Source of the DNA: Mycobacterium sp.
GTDB lineage: Bacteria > Actinomycetota > Actinomycetes > Mycobacteriales > Mycobacteriaceae
Length of the DNA stretch: 20,865 bases
Assembly (NCBI GenBank): GCA_023264755.1
Contig: JAHFVB010000015.1
Span: forward strand, 1-20,865
Reading direction: 5' to 3'
A program made the position numbers and the translations under genes. The notes under the pieces were generated by a model. The model was given only the letters and a program-made list of their open reading frames with translations, was not told the DNA's origin and did not search any database. Positions 7,085 to 16,412 of this stretch are shown here, piece by piece (the stretch's first letter is position 1; every line of letters starts with the position of its first letter).

Positions 7085-8068
7085 GTGAAAGTCGTTGGGC
7101 TGGAGGAACACTACGTCACCACCGACGTCGTCGAGGCCTGGAAGCGGGTCGACGCGCGATGGCAGGATCCGGTGGCGGGGACGGCCGGTGGGGTCGAGCG
7201 ACTGCTGCTGGACCTCGACGGGGAGCGCCTGGCGGTGATGGACGACGCGGGCGTCGACACCCAGGTGCTCTCTTTGACCACCCCGGGATTGTTCAATCTG
7301 GACGCGGCCGAGGCCGTCGCGCTCCAGACCGCGTGCAACGACCAGGTCGCCGCGGCCGTGCGTGCGCATCCCACTCGGCTGCAAGGGTTCGCGACGTTGG
7401 CGCCGCAGTGCCCGGAGCTGGCCGCCGCCGAGTTGGCCAGGGCCGTCACCACGTTGGGCTTCCATGGCGCGATGATCTTCAGCCGCGTGCGGGAGGCCCC
7501 GATCGATCAGGCCGACTTCTGGCCGGTCTTCGAGGCGGCCGAGGCGCTGGGCGCCCCGCTCTACCTACATCCGCAAACGCCCCCGGCCGCGGTGCGGGCG
7601 GCCTACTACGGCGGATTCGGCGATGCGGTCGACGCCGCGTTCGCCACCCACGGGTTGGGCTGGCACTACGACGCGGGTGTCGAACTGCTCCGCCTCATCC
7701 TCGCCGGGGTCTTCGACCGGTTCCCGCGGCTGCAACTGATCCTCGGGCACTGGGGCGAAGTGGTGCCGTTCTATCTCGAGCGGATCGACCGGATGGCCGC
7801 CTTCGCCGGACTGCCGCGCAGCGTCTCCGACTACGTGCGCAGCAACGTCTACCTCACGCCCGGCGGGATCTTCAGTCAGCGCTACCTGAAGTGGGCCACC
7901 GAGGTCGTCGGCGTCGAGCGGATCATGTTCGCCGCGGACTATCCGTTCATCGCCACCGACGGCGGGCTGGCCCGCGGCTTCCTCGAACGGGCCGAGCTCA
8001 GCGAGGCGGACCGCGCCCGCATCGGCGGGGGTAACTGGGCTCAGCTCTGCGCCGGTATCCGGCGCTGA
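7085..8068 (+). CDS. Amidohydrolase-2 family protein, decarboxylase type
   Basis: A 327-residue TIM-barrel metal enzyme of the ACMSD / gamma-resorcylate decarboxylase branch of the amidohydrolase superfamily. The predicted ligand set is complete: E7-x-H9 in GLEEHY (where many amidohydrolases have HxH), H162 in LYLHPQTP, H222 in LILGHWGE and D285 in FAADYPF. The ExH form at the N-terminus is the one I recall from gamma-resorcylate/2,6-dihydroxybenzoate decarboxylases, so a nonoxidative aromatic acid decarboxylase is the best guess; the substrate is unknown. The GTG start at 7085 has a strong Shine-Dalgarno sequence (GAGGAG at 7073-7078, 6-nt gap), unlike most genes here. Its 3' end overlaps the convergent pabB gene by 28 bp. 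It is not at this position in M. tuberculosis as I remember it. Confidence 0.88.
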   Translation: MKVVGLEEHYVTTDVVEAWKRVDARWQDPVAGTAGGVERLLLDLDGERLAVMDDAGVDTQVLSLTTPGLFNLDAAEAVALQTACNDQVAAAVRAHPTRLQGFATLAPQCPELAAAELARAVTTLGFHGAMIFSRVREAPIDQADFWPVFEAAEALGAPLYLHPQTPPAAVRAAYYGGFGDAVDAAFATHGLGWHYDAGVELLRLILAGVFDRFPRLQLILGHWGEVVPFYLERIDRMAAFAGLPRSVSDYVRSNVYLTPGGIFSQRYLKWATEVVGVERIMFAADYPFIATDGGLARGFLERAELSEADRARIGGGNWAQLCAGIRR

Positions 8069-9294
8069 GCGTCGGCTCCCACGATCGCGGCGGCCTTGTC
8101 CAGACACTCCTGCCACTCGGCCTCGGGATCGGAATCGGCGGTGATGCCGCCGCCGACGCCGAGTACCGCGCGTCCGGCAGTGTCGAACTCGACCGTGCGG
8201 ATCGCCACGTTGAGTTCGGTACCCGCCGCAGGTGAGGCGAAACCGACTGTGCCGCAGTAAACTCCGCGACCGAACGGTTCCCAGCCCGAAAGGAGTTGGC
8301 GCGCCCGGCTCTTCGGGGTACCGGTGACCGAGGCCGGGGGGAAGGTGGCCTCGAGCAGCGTCGCCATCGACACGGCGCCGTCGACGCGGGCGGACACCGT
8401 CGACACCAAATGCCACACCCCGGGAGCCCGGCGCACCGCGAGCAGTTCGGGCACCGTCACGGTGCCGGTCAGCGCGACGCGACTGAGATCGTTGCGCACC
8501 AGGTCGACGATCATCACGTTCTCCGCGACGTCCTTGACCGAGGCGCGCAACGCGGCCGGTGGGCGGTGCAACGGGAGCGTGCCCTTGATGGGGCTCGACG
8601 TCACGGTGTCACCGGTGCGGCGCAAGAACAGTTCCGGGGACAGCGACGCGACCGCGCCCCAGTCGCCGGAGACGAACGCCGCGCGGGCCGGCGCCGTGCG
8701 GGCGACGACGTCAGCGAAGAAGTCGACGGGGGTTCCGGTGAGGACGCCGACGAACTGAGCGCATACGCACGCCTGGTACACCTCGCCGGCGCCAATCGCG
8801 TCGAGGCACGCCAGCACGCCCGCGCGGTGGGCGGCGCGGTCGGGTTCGGTCCAGTCGATGGTCCAGTGGCCGGGCCGGCTCGGGGCGCTCACCGCGTCGA
8901 TCAGCCAGCTGGGGGCTGACTTGCCGGAAAGGCTTTCGTACCACCAGGTTCCGCAAGTGTCCTGGCGCAGCACGTCGTCAGTCCAGCCACCGGCGGCCTC
9001 GGGGAGGCGCGGGCCGCGCCGGTCGGAGCCCGGATCCGGATAGGACAGATATCCCACCCAGCCACCGCCGACCGTTTCGCTAGCTAGCACCCCGGCCGCG
9101 CGGCTGTCGAGTTCGAAGACGCGGTCGACGGGCACGGGTTCGAGCGCGACGCTCGGCGCGATGACGGCCTGGGCGCCGAACCAGTCGCCGCTCAACGCCG
9201 CCGGCGGGGGGAGGCCGTGGTCGGCGGTCGCGGCGGCCACGCTGCGCAGCACCGCGGAGGCGCTGCGCGACGAGGTGATCCGCTCGACACGCAT
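8041..9294 (-). CDS. pabB: Aminodeoxychorismate synthase component I
   Basis: A 417-residue chorismate-utilising enzyme that aminates chorismate to 4-amino-4-deoxychorismate for p-aminobenzoate and folate synthesis. Motifs: GEVYQACVCAQF (170-181), LSPELFLRR (218-226), the catalytic-lysine block SSPIKGTLP (PIKGT 235-239, the mark of PabB/AdcS and TrpE relatives), AENVMIVDLVRND, FPPASVTGTPK (318-328) and the metal-binding C-terminal GGGITADSDPEAEW. It is somewhat shorter than typical standalone PabB, mainly in the variable N-terminal half. Its position relative to metS supports pabB (Rv1005c) over anthranilate or isochorismate synthase. The ATG at 9294 is 12 bp after the stop of the upstream sigma factor gene on the same strand, so readthrough from that operon is plausible. 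Confidence 0.9.
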   Translation of the reverse strand: MRVERITSSRSASAVLRSVAAATADHGLPPPAALSGDWFGAQAVIAPSVALEPVPVDRVFELDSRAAGVLASETVGGGWVGYLSYPDPGSDRRGPRLPEAAGGWTDDVLRQDTCGTWWYESLSGKSAPSWLIDAVSAPSRPGHWTIDWTEPDRAAHRAGVLACLDAIGAGEVYQACVCAQFVGVLTGTPVDFFADVVARTAPARAAFVSGDWGAVASLSPELFLRRTGDTVTSSPIKGTLPLHRPPAALRASVKDVAENVMIVDLVRNDLSRVALTGTVTVPELLAVRRAPGVWHLVSTVSARVDGAVSMATLLEATFPPASVTGTPKSRARQLLSGWEPFGRGVYCGTVGFASPAAGTELNVAIRTVEFDTAGRAVLGVGGGITADSDPEAEWQECLDKAAAIVGADAQRRIPAQS

Positions 9295-9306
9295 CGGCCC
9301 AGCTTG

Positions 9307-10206
9307 TCACGCTTGGCGCGAGAGCTCCCTGGCGACCGTGACCCCACCGAGCTTCTCGGGGTTGCGCATTGCGTAGAAGTGGCTGATCTTCCCTTCGGTG
9401 ACCTCGACGGAGATGATGCCCTCCAGCTTGTCGCCGAGGTAGAGCACCAGGGCGGGCGCGCCGTTGTAGAAGGCCGGCTCGACGCGGCCCTCGGCTCCAG
9501 CCGCACGGATCAGGCCCAACACCAATCGGGCCACCCGGTCGGCGCCGAGCACCGGCCGCCGGGCCGCGCTGACCTTGCCGTCGCTATCGGCGGTCCACAC
9601 CACGTCCGGAGCCATCATCGTGATGAGCGCATTGACGTCTCCGGTGGCCGCGGTGGCGAAGAATTGCGCGGTGAGCTCCATCGACAATCGCGGGTCGACG
9701 GGGTCGAACCGTTTGCGGCGGGCTTGGACGTGCTCCCTGGCGCGGTGCGCAAGTTGACGCACTGCGGCGCTGGACTTGCCGATGGCGGAGGCGATCTCGT
9801 CGTGGCTGAATCCGAACACCTCGCGCAGCACGAACACCGCGCGTTCGTCGGGACCGAGCGTCTCCAGCACCACCAGCATCGCCATCGACACCGATTCGGC
9901 GAGCACGACGTCCGCCGAGGCGTCCGCGCCGTCGACCAGCAACGGCTCTGGCAGCCAGGGGCCGACGTACTCCTCGCGCCTGCGGGCCTGGGCGCGAAGC
10001 GCATTGAGCGCCTGCCGGGTGACGAGTTTGGCGAGGTAGGCCTTGGTGTCGGTCACCGTCGCCAGGTCCACCTCCGCCCAGCGGAGATAGCTCTCCTGGA
10101 GGACGTCATCGGATTCCGTTGCCGTGCCCAGGATTTCGTAGGCGATGGTAAACAGCAACGGCCGCAGCAGGGTGAACCGCTCTGCGTGCTCGTCGGGGTC
10201 CTTCAT
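9307..10206 (-). CDS. ECF41-type RNA polymerase sigma factor with SnoaL-like C-terminal domain
   Basis: A 299-residue extracytoplasmic-function sigma factor of the ECF41 (SigJ-like) group. The sigma-2 region spans about residues 10-75 (DDVLQESYLRWAEV). The linker carries the group-specific WLPEPL (84-89). The sigma-4 helix-turn-helix (FSHDEIASAIGKSSAAVRQLAHRAR) lies at about 132-156. The C-terminal SnoaL-like domain (about 173-286) holds DSDGK (207-211) in place of the DGGGK motif and NPEKL (282-286) for the NPDKL motif. In this group the fused C-terminal domain regulates sigma activity in place of a separate anti-sigma factor. The ATG at 10206 overlaps the stop of the upstream oxidoreductase as ATGA, indicating translational coupling. 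A longer open frame upstream is the oxidoreductase in another frame. A matching ECF41 promoter precedes the operon. Confidence 0.93.
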   Translation of the reverse strand: MKDPDEHAERFTLLRPLLFTIAYEILGTATESDDVLQESYLRWAEVDLATVTDTKAYLAKLVTRQALNALRAQARRREEYVGPWLPEPLLVDGADASADVVLAESVSMAMLVVLETLGPDERAVFVLREVFGFSHDEIASAIGKSSAAVRQLAHRAREHVQARRKRFDPVDPRLSMELTAQFFATAATGDVNALITMMAPDVVWTADSDGKVSAARRPVLGADRVARLVLGLIRAAGAEGRVEPAFYNGAPALVLYLGDKLEGIISVEVTEGKISHFYAMRNPEKLGGVTVARELSRQA

Positions 10207-11410
10207 GGCGTCGGTGCCGACGTGCGCTGCGCCAACTCGGCCAAGTGCTGGGCCCGCTTGCCGCCCTTGAGCCAGAAGTACGAACCCGGTTTGCGGGCCT
10301 CCTTCGCCAGGAACGCGATCGTGCCCTTGCACACGGCTTCCTTCACGACGGCGGCTGCGCGCCCGCCGAGGAAGATCGGCATGACCCGGTCGTCGAAGTG
10401 GGCGACCTGAATGGTGCCCGCCTTGCGACCCAGGCTGATGCACTGGCCGGTGAAGGCCTGGTCGAGCGCCGCGGGTGTGGTGCCCGCGATGCGGCTGAGC
10501 ACGGTGTTGGCGGCTTGGGCGCCCAGCGGGAGCGCGGCCTGGCAGCTCATGCGTAGCGGCAGATTCGACGGTGCGGACGCGTCGCCGGCGGCGACGATGT
10601 AGGGGTTGTCGACGCTGGTCAAGGTCTCGTCGGTGAGCAGCCGGCCGAGCTCGTCGGTGGCCAGGCCGCTGCGGGTCGCTAGGTCCGGGACGCCGAAGCC
10701 CGCCGTCCAGATGGTCACGACGCTGCGCAGCTCGCGACCGTCGGCCAGCGCGACGGCACGCTTGCGCACCTCGGTGACGTTGGTTCCGGGCCCGTCGACG
10801 ACGGTCACGCCGAGTTTGCGCATGCGCTTGGTCACCGCCCGGCGGGCGCGGGCGCTGAGGTACGGGCCGAGTACGCCGCCGCAGACCAACGTCACGGCAT
10901 GGCCCTCTTCGGCGAGTTCGGCGGCCGTCTCCAGGCCGGTCGGGCCCGCGCCGACCACGACCACCGGTGCCCCCGGGTGGACGTCGGCCAGCTTCGCGTG
11001 AAGTGCCTCAGCGTGCTCCAATTCCGATATGGGGTAAGCGAATTCGGCGACTCCGGGCACGGTTGACGGTGCGCCGGTGCTGCCGACCGCGTAGACCAGG
11101 TATCGTATGCGACGGTGCCGCCCGAGCCCAGGGTCACGGTGCGGGTGGTGGCGTCGATGCGTTCGGCCGTGTCGACGAGCAGCCGGACGTCGGCGCCGAG
11201 CACGTCCGCGTACTCGGCGACCGCGTCGTCGGATCCGGCGACGAGTTGGTGCAACCGGATGCGCTCGACGAACTTCGGCCTGGGGTTGATGAGCGTGATG
11301 GCGACGTCGGGGTTCAGCCGAAGGTGGTTGGCGGCGAGGACGCCTGCGTATCCGCCGCCGATGACGACGACGCGGATGGATTCCCTGTTGGTTTCGTGGT
11401 GATTGGTCAT
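10203..11410 (-). pseudogene. FAD/NAD(P)-dependent oxidoreductase (NDH-2-like), frameshifted
   Basis: The gene for a pyridine-nucleotide disulfide oxidoreductase-type flavoprotein is split between two frames. The first part, from ATG 11410, holds the FAD-binding IRVVVIGGGYAGVLAANHL and runs to GGTVAYD. The second part continues in another frame from YLVYAVGSTGAP, with the NADH-binding VVVVGAGPTGLETAAELAEEG and the second FAD motif NPYIVAAGDA, to the C-terminus KRAQHLAEL. Inserting one base near 11102 (the minus-strand reading GATACCTGG, where GATTACCTGG is expected) restores a 402-residue protein. The cause may be a true mutation or a sequencing error. Oxidoreductases are the usual partners of ECF41 sigma factors, and this one overlaps the sigma gene by 4 bp. 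A GGAGG lies 12 nt before the ATG. Confidence 0.85.
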
Positions 11411-11418
11411 GCCCTCGA

Positions 11419-11445
11419 GACACCTCCGCCTGACGAAGTGTGACA
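11419..11445 (-). promoter_or_regulatory. ECF41-type promoter of the oxidoreductase-sigma operon
   Basis: Reading the minus strand, TGTCACA (11445-11439), a 16-nt spacer and TGTC (11422-11419) match the ECF41 consensus as I recall it (TGTCACA, 16 nt, CGTC), with one base different in the -10. The -10 ends 8 nt before the ATG at 11410. The site implies autoregulation of the operon by its own sigma factor. Confidence 0.7.
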
Positions 11446-11481
11446 CGGCGGCGTCGAATGTGGCACAGCTCACACGCGCCC

Positions 11482-11663
11482 GGGTGGCGACCTTGGTGCA
11501 GAAGTCGGCGGGCTGCGGGTGGGGGCCCTGGTGGCGACCCTGGTGCAGATGTCGCGGGTTTGGCCGCGGTCGGGTGGCGACCCTGATGCAGAACTCGCGG
11601 GTTTGGCGTCGAGATCTGCCTGGTGGTCGTGATTCGGGGCGTGCGGCGACCCTGGTGCAGAAC
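11482..11663 (+). repeat. Four copies of a dispersed ~20-bp repeat
   Basis: The motif GTGGCGACCCTGGTGCAGA, with slight variation, occurs four times in the same orientation, with cores starting at 11484, 11531, 11574 and 11643 (spacings 47, 43 and 69 bp). Copies two and three also share the following TCGCGGGTTTGGC, so they agree over more than 30 bp. Each copy contains two small dyads, GGT-ACC and CTG-CAG. The spacings are not all multiples of three, which argues against a coding repeat. Confidence 0.8.
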
Positions 11664-11667
11664 TGGC

Positions 11668-11744
11668 GGCCACAGACCGGCCGCAGACCGGCCGCAGACC
11701 GGCCGCAGACCGGCCGCAGACCGGCCACAGACCGGCCACCGACC
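11668..11744 (+). repeat. 11-bp tandem repeat (seven units)
   Basis: Seven contiguous units of GGCCRCAGACC: units start at 11668, 11679, 11690, 11701, 11712, 11723 and 11734. Units two to five are identical (GGCCGCAGACC), units one and six have A for G, and unit seven has one further change. It ends 13 bp before the metS stop codon. The self-complementary GGCC in every unit would allow many alternative hairpins in RNA. Unit length is close to one DNA helical turn. The array is a likely length-variable locus. Confidence 0.9.
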
Positions 11745-11757
11745 GGGCCCGGCGGGC

Positions 11758-13323
11758 TTAGCCGGCCGAGTCGCCGGCCGGCGGGAGATAGCGCGGGAAG
11801 ACGCCCTCCGGCTTCGGCAACGCCGTCCCGGGGACGAGCCGGGTTCCGACGGCGCTGAAGTCACGGGCGTCCGATGGCTGCCCGAGCAGATCCAGCAGCT
11901 TGGCCGCCGAGTCCGGCATCACCGGCTGCACCAACAGCGCGGCGATGCGCACCGCCTCCAGCGTCGTGTAGAGCACGCTGCCGAAGCGCTCCTGGTCGGC
12001 GGCGGCCTCGGACTTGCGCAGTACCCACGGCTCTTGGGCGGAGAAGTACCGGTTGGCCGCACCGAGGGTCAGCCAGATGGCCTCCAGGGCCAGGTGCATC
12101 GCCGGCACGTCGTAGTGGGCGCGCACCGTCTCGAGCAGCCCGTCGGCGTGGGCCAGCAGCGCTGCGTCCTCGTCGGTGGGCTCGCCGGGAGTGGGGACGA
12201 TGCCGTCGAGGTTCTTGTTGACCATCGACAGCGACCGCTGCGCCAGATTGCCCAGCTCGTTGGCCAGATCGGTGTTGATCCGGCTGATGATGCCGTCCTC
12301 GCTGTAACTGCCGTCCTGTCCGAAGGGGACCTCGCGCAGCAGGAAGTAGCGCACCTGGTCCAGCCCGAACGCCTCGACGAGCTGCGCCGGGTCGACCACG
12401 TTGCCCAGCGACTTGCTCATCTTCTCGCCGCTGTTGAACAGGAATCCGTGTGCGAACACCCGTCGCGGCAGTTCCAGTCCGGCCGACATCAGGAACGCCG
12501 GCCAGTAGACGGCGTGGAAGCGGATGATGTCCTTGCCGATCATGTGCAGGTCGGCGGGCCAGTACCGCTGGTATGCCTCCGAGGAGGTGTCCGGGTATCC
12601 GGCGCCGGTCAGGTAGTTGGTCAGTGCGTCGACCCAGACGTACATCACGTGGTCGGGGTGGTCGGGAACGGGCACGCCCCAGTCGAAGGTGGTGCGCGAG
12701 ATCGACAGGTCGCGCAGGCCGCCTGAGACGAAGCTGACGATCTCGTTGCGCCGGACATCCGGGCCGATGAACTCGGGGTGCGCCTCGTAGTGCGCCAGCA
12801 GCCGCTCGGCGTAGGCGGACAGCCGGAAGAAGTAGGTCTGCTCCTCGGTCCACGTCACCGGGGTGCCGGTCTCGGTGGCGATTCGGGTGCCGTCGGCGCG
12901 CACCTCCAACTCGTCCTCGGCGAAGAACCGCTCGTCGCGCACCGAGTACCAGCCGGAGTACGAGTCCAGATAGATGTCACCCGAGGCGTTCATCGCGTTC
13001 CAGATCGCGATCGAGGCCTCGATGTGATCGGCGTCGGTGGTGCGGATGAACCGGTCGAAGGAGATGCCGAGCTTGGCCTGCATGGCCTGGAACGCATCGG
13101 AGTTGCGCCGCGCCAGGTCCGCGGTCGGGATGCCCTCGGCGGCGGCCGTCTGTGCCATCTTGAGGCCGTGCTCGTCGGTGCCGGTCAGGAATCGGACGTC
13201 GAAGCCGTCGAGGCGCTTGAATCGCGCGATGGCGTCGGTGGCGACGTACTCGTAGGCGTGTCCGATGTGCGGGGCGCCGTTGGGGTAGGCGATGGCGGTG
13301 GTGAGGTAGTACGGCGTGCTCAT
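11758..13323 (-). CDS. metS: Methionyl-tRNA synthetase
   Basis: A 521-residue class I aminoacyl-tRNA synthetase that charges tRNA-Met. The HIGH signature is at 19-22 ([10 protein letters not shown]) and KMSKS at 301-305 ([14 protein letters not shown]). Other MetRS blocks are [39 protein letters not shown] and [20 protein letters not shown]. The connective insertion ([10 protein letters not shown]) lacks the zinc-binding cysteines found in other MetRS types, and there is no C-terminal tRNA-binding extension; both fit the short mycobacterial form (Rv1007c). The ATG at 13323 starts the family block directly. A TAAGGT -10 candidate ends 9 nt upstream, overlapping the tatD promoter. The tandem repeat array begins 13 bp beyond the stop. 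Confidence 0.97.
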   Translation of the reverse strand: MSTPYYLTTAIAYPNGAPHIGHAYEYVATDAIARFKRLDGFDVRFLTGTDEHGLKMAQTAAAEGIPTADLARRNSDAFQAMQAKLGISFDRFIRTTDADHIEASIAIWNAMNASGDIYLDSYSGWYSVRDERFFAEDELEVRADGTRIATETGTPVTWTEEQTYFFRLSAYAERLLAHYEAHPEFIGPDVRRNEIVSFVSGGLRDLSISRTTFDWGVPVPDHPDHVMYVWVDALTNYLTGAGYPDTSSEAYQRYWPADLHMIGKDIIRFHAVYWPAFLMSAGLELPRRVFAHGFLFNSGEKMSKSLGNVVDPAQLVEAFGLDQVRYFLLREVPFGQDGSYSEDGIISRINTDLANELGNLAQRSLSMVNKNLDGIVPTPGEPTDEDAALLAHADGLLETVRAHYDVPAMHLALEAIWLTLGAANRYFSAQEPWVLRKSEAAADQERFGSVLYTTLEAVRIAALLVQPVMPDSAAKLLDLLGQPSDARDFSAVGTRLVPGTALPKPEGVFPRYLPPAGDSAG

Positions 13324-13348
13324 TTGGCCTTCACCTTATGGTGTCGAG
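13324..13348. promoter_or_regulatory. Overlapping divergent metS/tatD promoters
   Basis: Only 25 bp separate the metS ATG and the tatD GTG. On the minus strand TAAGGT (13333-13338) lies 9 nt from the metS ATG. On the plus strand TATGGT (13337-13342) lies 6 nt from the tatD GTG. They share bases 13337-13338 (TA), the same arrangement as at pmt/rsmI. The minus strand also shows AGGTGAAGG just ahead of metS, which could act as a Shine-Dalgarno sequence. Confidence 0.5.
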
Positions 13349-14191
13349 GTGAGTTCCCATGGACGGAGGAGTGAGCCGCCTCCGCCTCCCAGCCCGCTGA
13401 CCCCCCTCATCGACGCCCACACCCACCTGGACGCGTGCGGCGCCTCGGACGCCGACGACGTGCACGCCATCCTCGACCGAGCCGGTGCAGTCGGCGTCAC
13501 CGCGGTCGTCACGATCGCCGACGATCTGGAGTCCGCCTGCTGGGCCGTCGCCGCGGCCGATTGGGACCCGCGTGTCTATGCCGCCGTCGCCCTGCATCCC
13601 ACCCGGGCCAATGCGCTGACCGACACCGCCAGGGCCGAGCTCGAACGACTGGCGGCTCACCCCAGGGTGGTGGCCATCGGCGAGACCGGCCTGGACTTGT
13701 ACTGGCCCGGCAAGCTCGACGGGTGCGCCGAGCCCGCGGCGCAGCGCGAGGCGTTCGCCTGGCACATCGACCTGGCCAAGCGCACCGGCAAGCCGTTGAT
13801 GATCCACAACCGTGAGGCCGACGCCGAGGTGCTCGACGTGCTGCGCGCCGAGGGCGCCCCGGAGACGGTCATCTTCCACTGCTTCTCGTCGGGCCCGGAC
13901 ATGGCGCGCACCTGCGTCGACGCCGGCTGGCTGCTGAGCCTGTCGGGCACGGTGAGCTTTCGCAACGCCCACGAGCTCCGCGAGGCGGCCAAACTCATCC
14001 CGCAGAACCAGCTGCTGGTCGAGACCGACGCGCCGTTTCTCACCCCGCATCCGTTTCGTGGGGCGCCGAACGAGTCGTACTGTCTGCCCTACACGGTGCG
14101 CGCGTTGGCCGAGGTCGTCGGTCGTCCGGCTGAAGTGCTGGCGCACGAGACTTCGCGAAACGCGACAGTGGCCTACGGAATTCGCAGTTGA
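13349..14191 (+). CDS. tatD: TatD family metal-dependent DNase
   Basis: A 280-residue TIM-barrel metallohydrolase; TatD proteins are 3'-5' exonucleases linked to DNA repair and degradation. The metal ligands are all visible: H24-x-H26 (IDAHTHLD), E112 (IGETGLDLY), H153 (MIHNREA), H177 (IFHCFSS) and D227 (VETDAPFL). The GTG start at 13349 is chosen because a TATGGT -10 element lies 6 nt upstream. The frame is open to 13316, but that would overlap the metS start. The first 20 residues are Pro/Ser-rich and outside the fold, so a start nearer the LIDAHTHLD block is possible but no usual start codon exists there. It matches Rv1008 in position and precedes rpfB on the same strand. Confidence 0.95.
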   Translation: MSSHGRRSEPPPPPSPLTPLIDAHTHLDACGASDADDVHAILDRAGAVGVTAVVTIADDLESACWAVAAADWDPRVYAAVALHPTRANALTDTARAELERLAAHPRVVAIGETGLDLYWPGKLDGCAEPAAQREAFAWHIDLAKRTGKPLMIHNREADAEVLDVLRAEGAPETVIFHCFSSGPDMARTCVDAGWLLSLSGTVSFRNAHELREAAKLIPQNQLLVETDAPFLTPHPFRGAPNESYCLPYTVRALAEVVGRPAEVLAHETSRNATVAYGIRS

Positions 14192-14217
14192 GCGAGTTGC
14201 CGCGGCTTTGGCTTTTC

Positions 14218-14258
14218 GTTACCGTCCTGTTATCGAAGCCGGTGACCAGCTAGTTGGT
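14218..14258 (+). promoter_or_regulatory. rpfB upstream region with MtrA-like direct repeat
   Basis: GTTAC (14218-14222) and GTTAT (14229-14233) form a direct repeat with an 11-bp period, resembling the GTAAC-type half-sites I associate with MtrA, a response regulator reported to control rpfB in mycobacteria. Just downstream, ACCAGCTAGTTGGT (14245-14258) is an imperfect palindrome (12 of 14 positions symmetric). No clean -35/-10 pair could be assigned; AATACGAATAG around 14266-14276 is the best -10 region. Confidence 0.4.
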
Positions 14259-14276
14259 TAGAAGCAATACGAATAG

Positions 14277-16321
<2,045 letters not shown>

Positions 16322-16349
16322 TCGGCGCCTCACCACTGCTCAAAGCGCT

Positions 16350-16393
16350 CAAAGCGATGGCCCCCGTCCTTCTGGACGGGGGCCATCGCTTTG
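16350..16393. terminator. Strong bidirectional hairpin terminator
   Basis: A perfect 20-bp stem (16350-16369 with 16374-16393) closed by the 4-nt loop TTCT, located between the convergent ksgA and permease genes, 29 bp past ksgA and 20 bp past the permease stop. There is no U-tract on either strand, as is common for mycobacterial terminators. The left arm is preceded by a partial repeat of CAAAGCG. Confidence 0.85.
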
Positions 16394-16412
16394 TCGTGGT
16401 TGGGTCGGGCCG

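Larger units (their letters stand above)
11411..11757. other. Repeat-rich intergenic region between metS and the oxidoreductase gene
   Basis: This 347-bp stretch contains no convincing gene. From left to right it holds the ECF41 promoter, four copies of the interspersed repeat and the 11-bp tandem array. Open frames through it in both directions are repeat translations with no independent support. No clear intrinsic terminator for metS is visible, although the GC-rich tandem array itself lies where one would be expected. Confidence 0.7.

Noticed and set aside
10207..10443. Upstream extension of the sigma factor frame
   Set aside because: It overlaps the oxidoreductase C-terminus in another frame; sigma-2 similarity begins just after ATG 10206.
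11668..11744. CRISPR array
   Set aside because: The units are contiguous 11-mers with no spacers and no cas genes are nearby.
11403..11858. Plus-strand open frame across the repeat region
   Set aside because: It is a translation of the interspersed and 11-bp repeats, runs into antisense metS, and the repeat spacings are not multiples of three.
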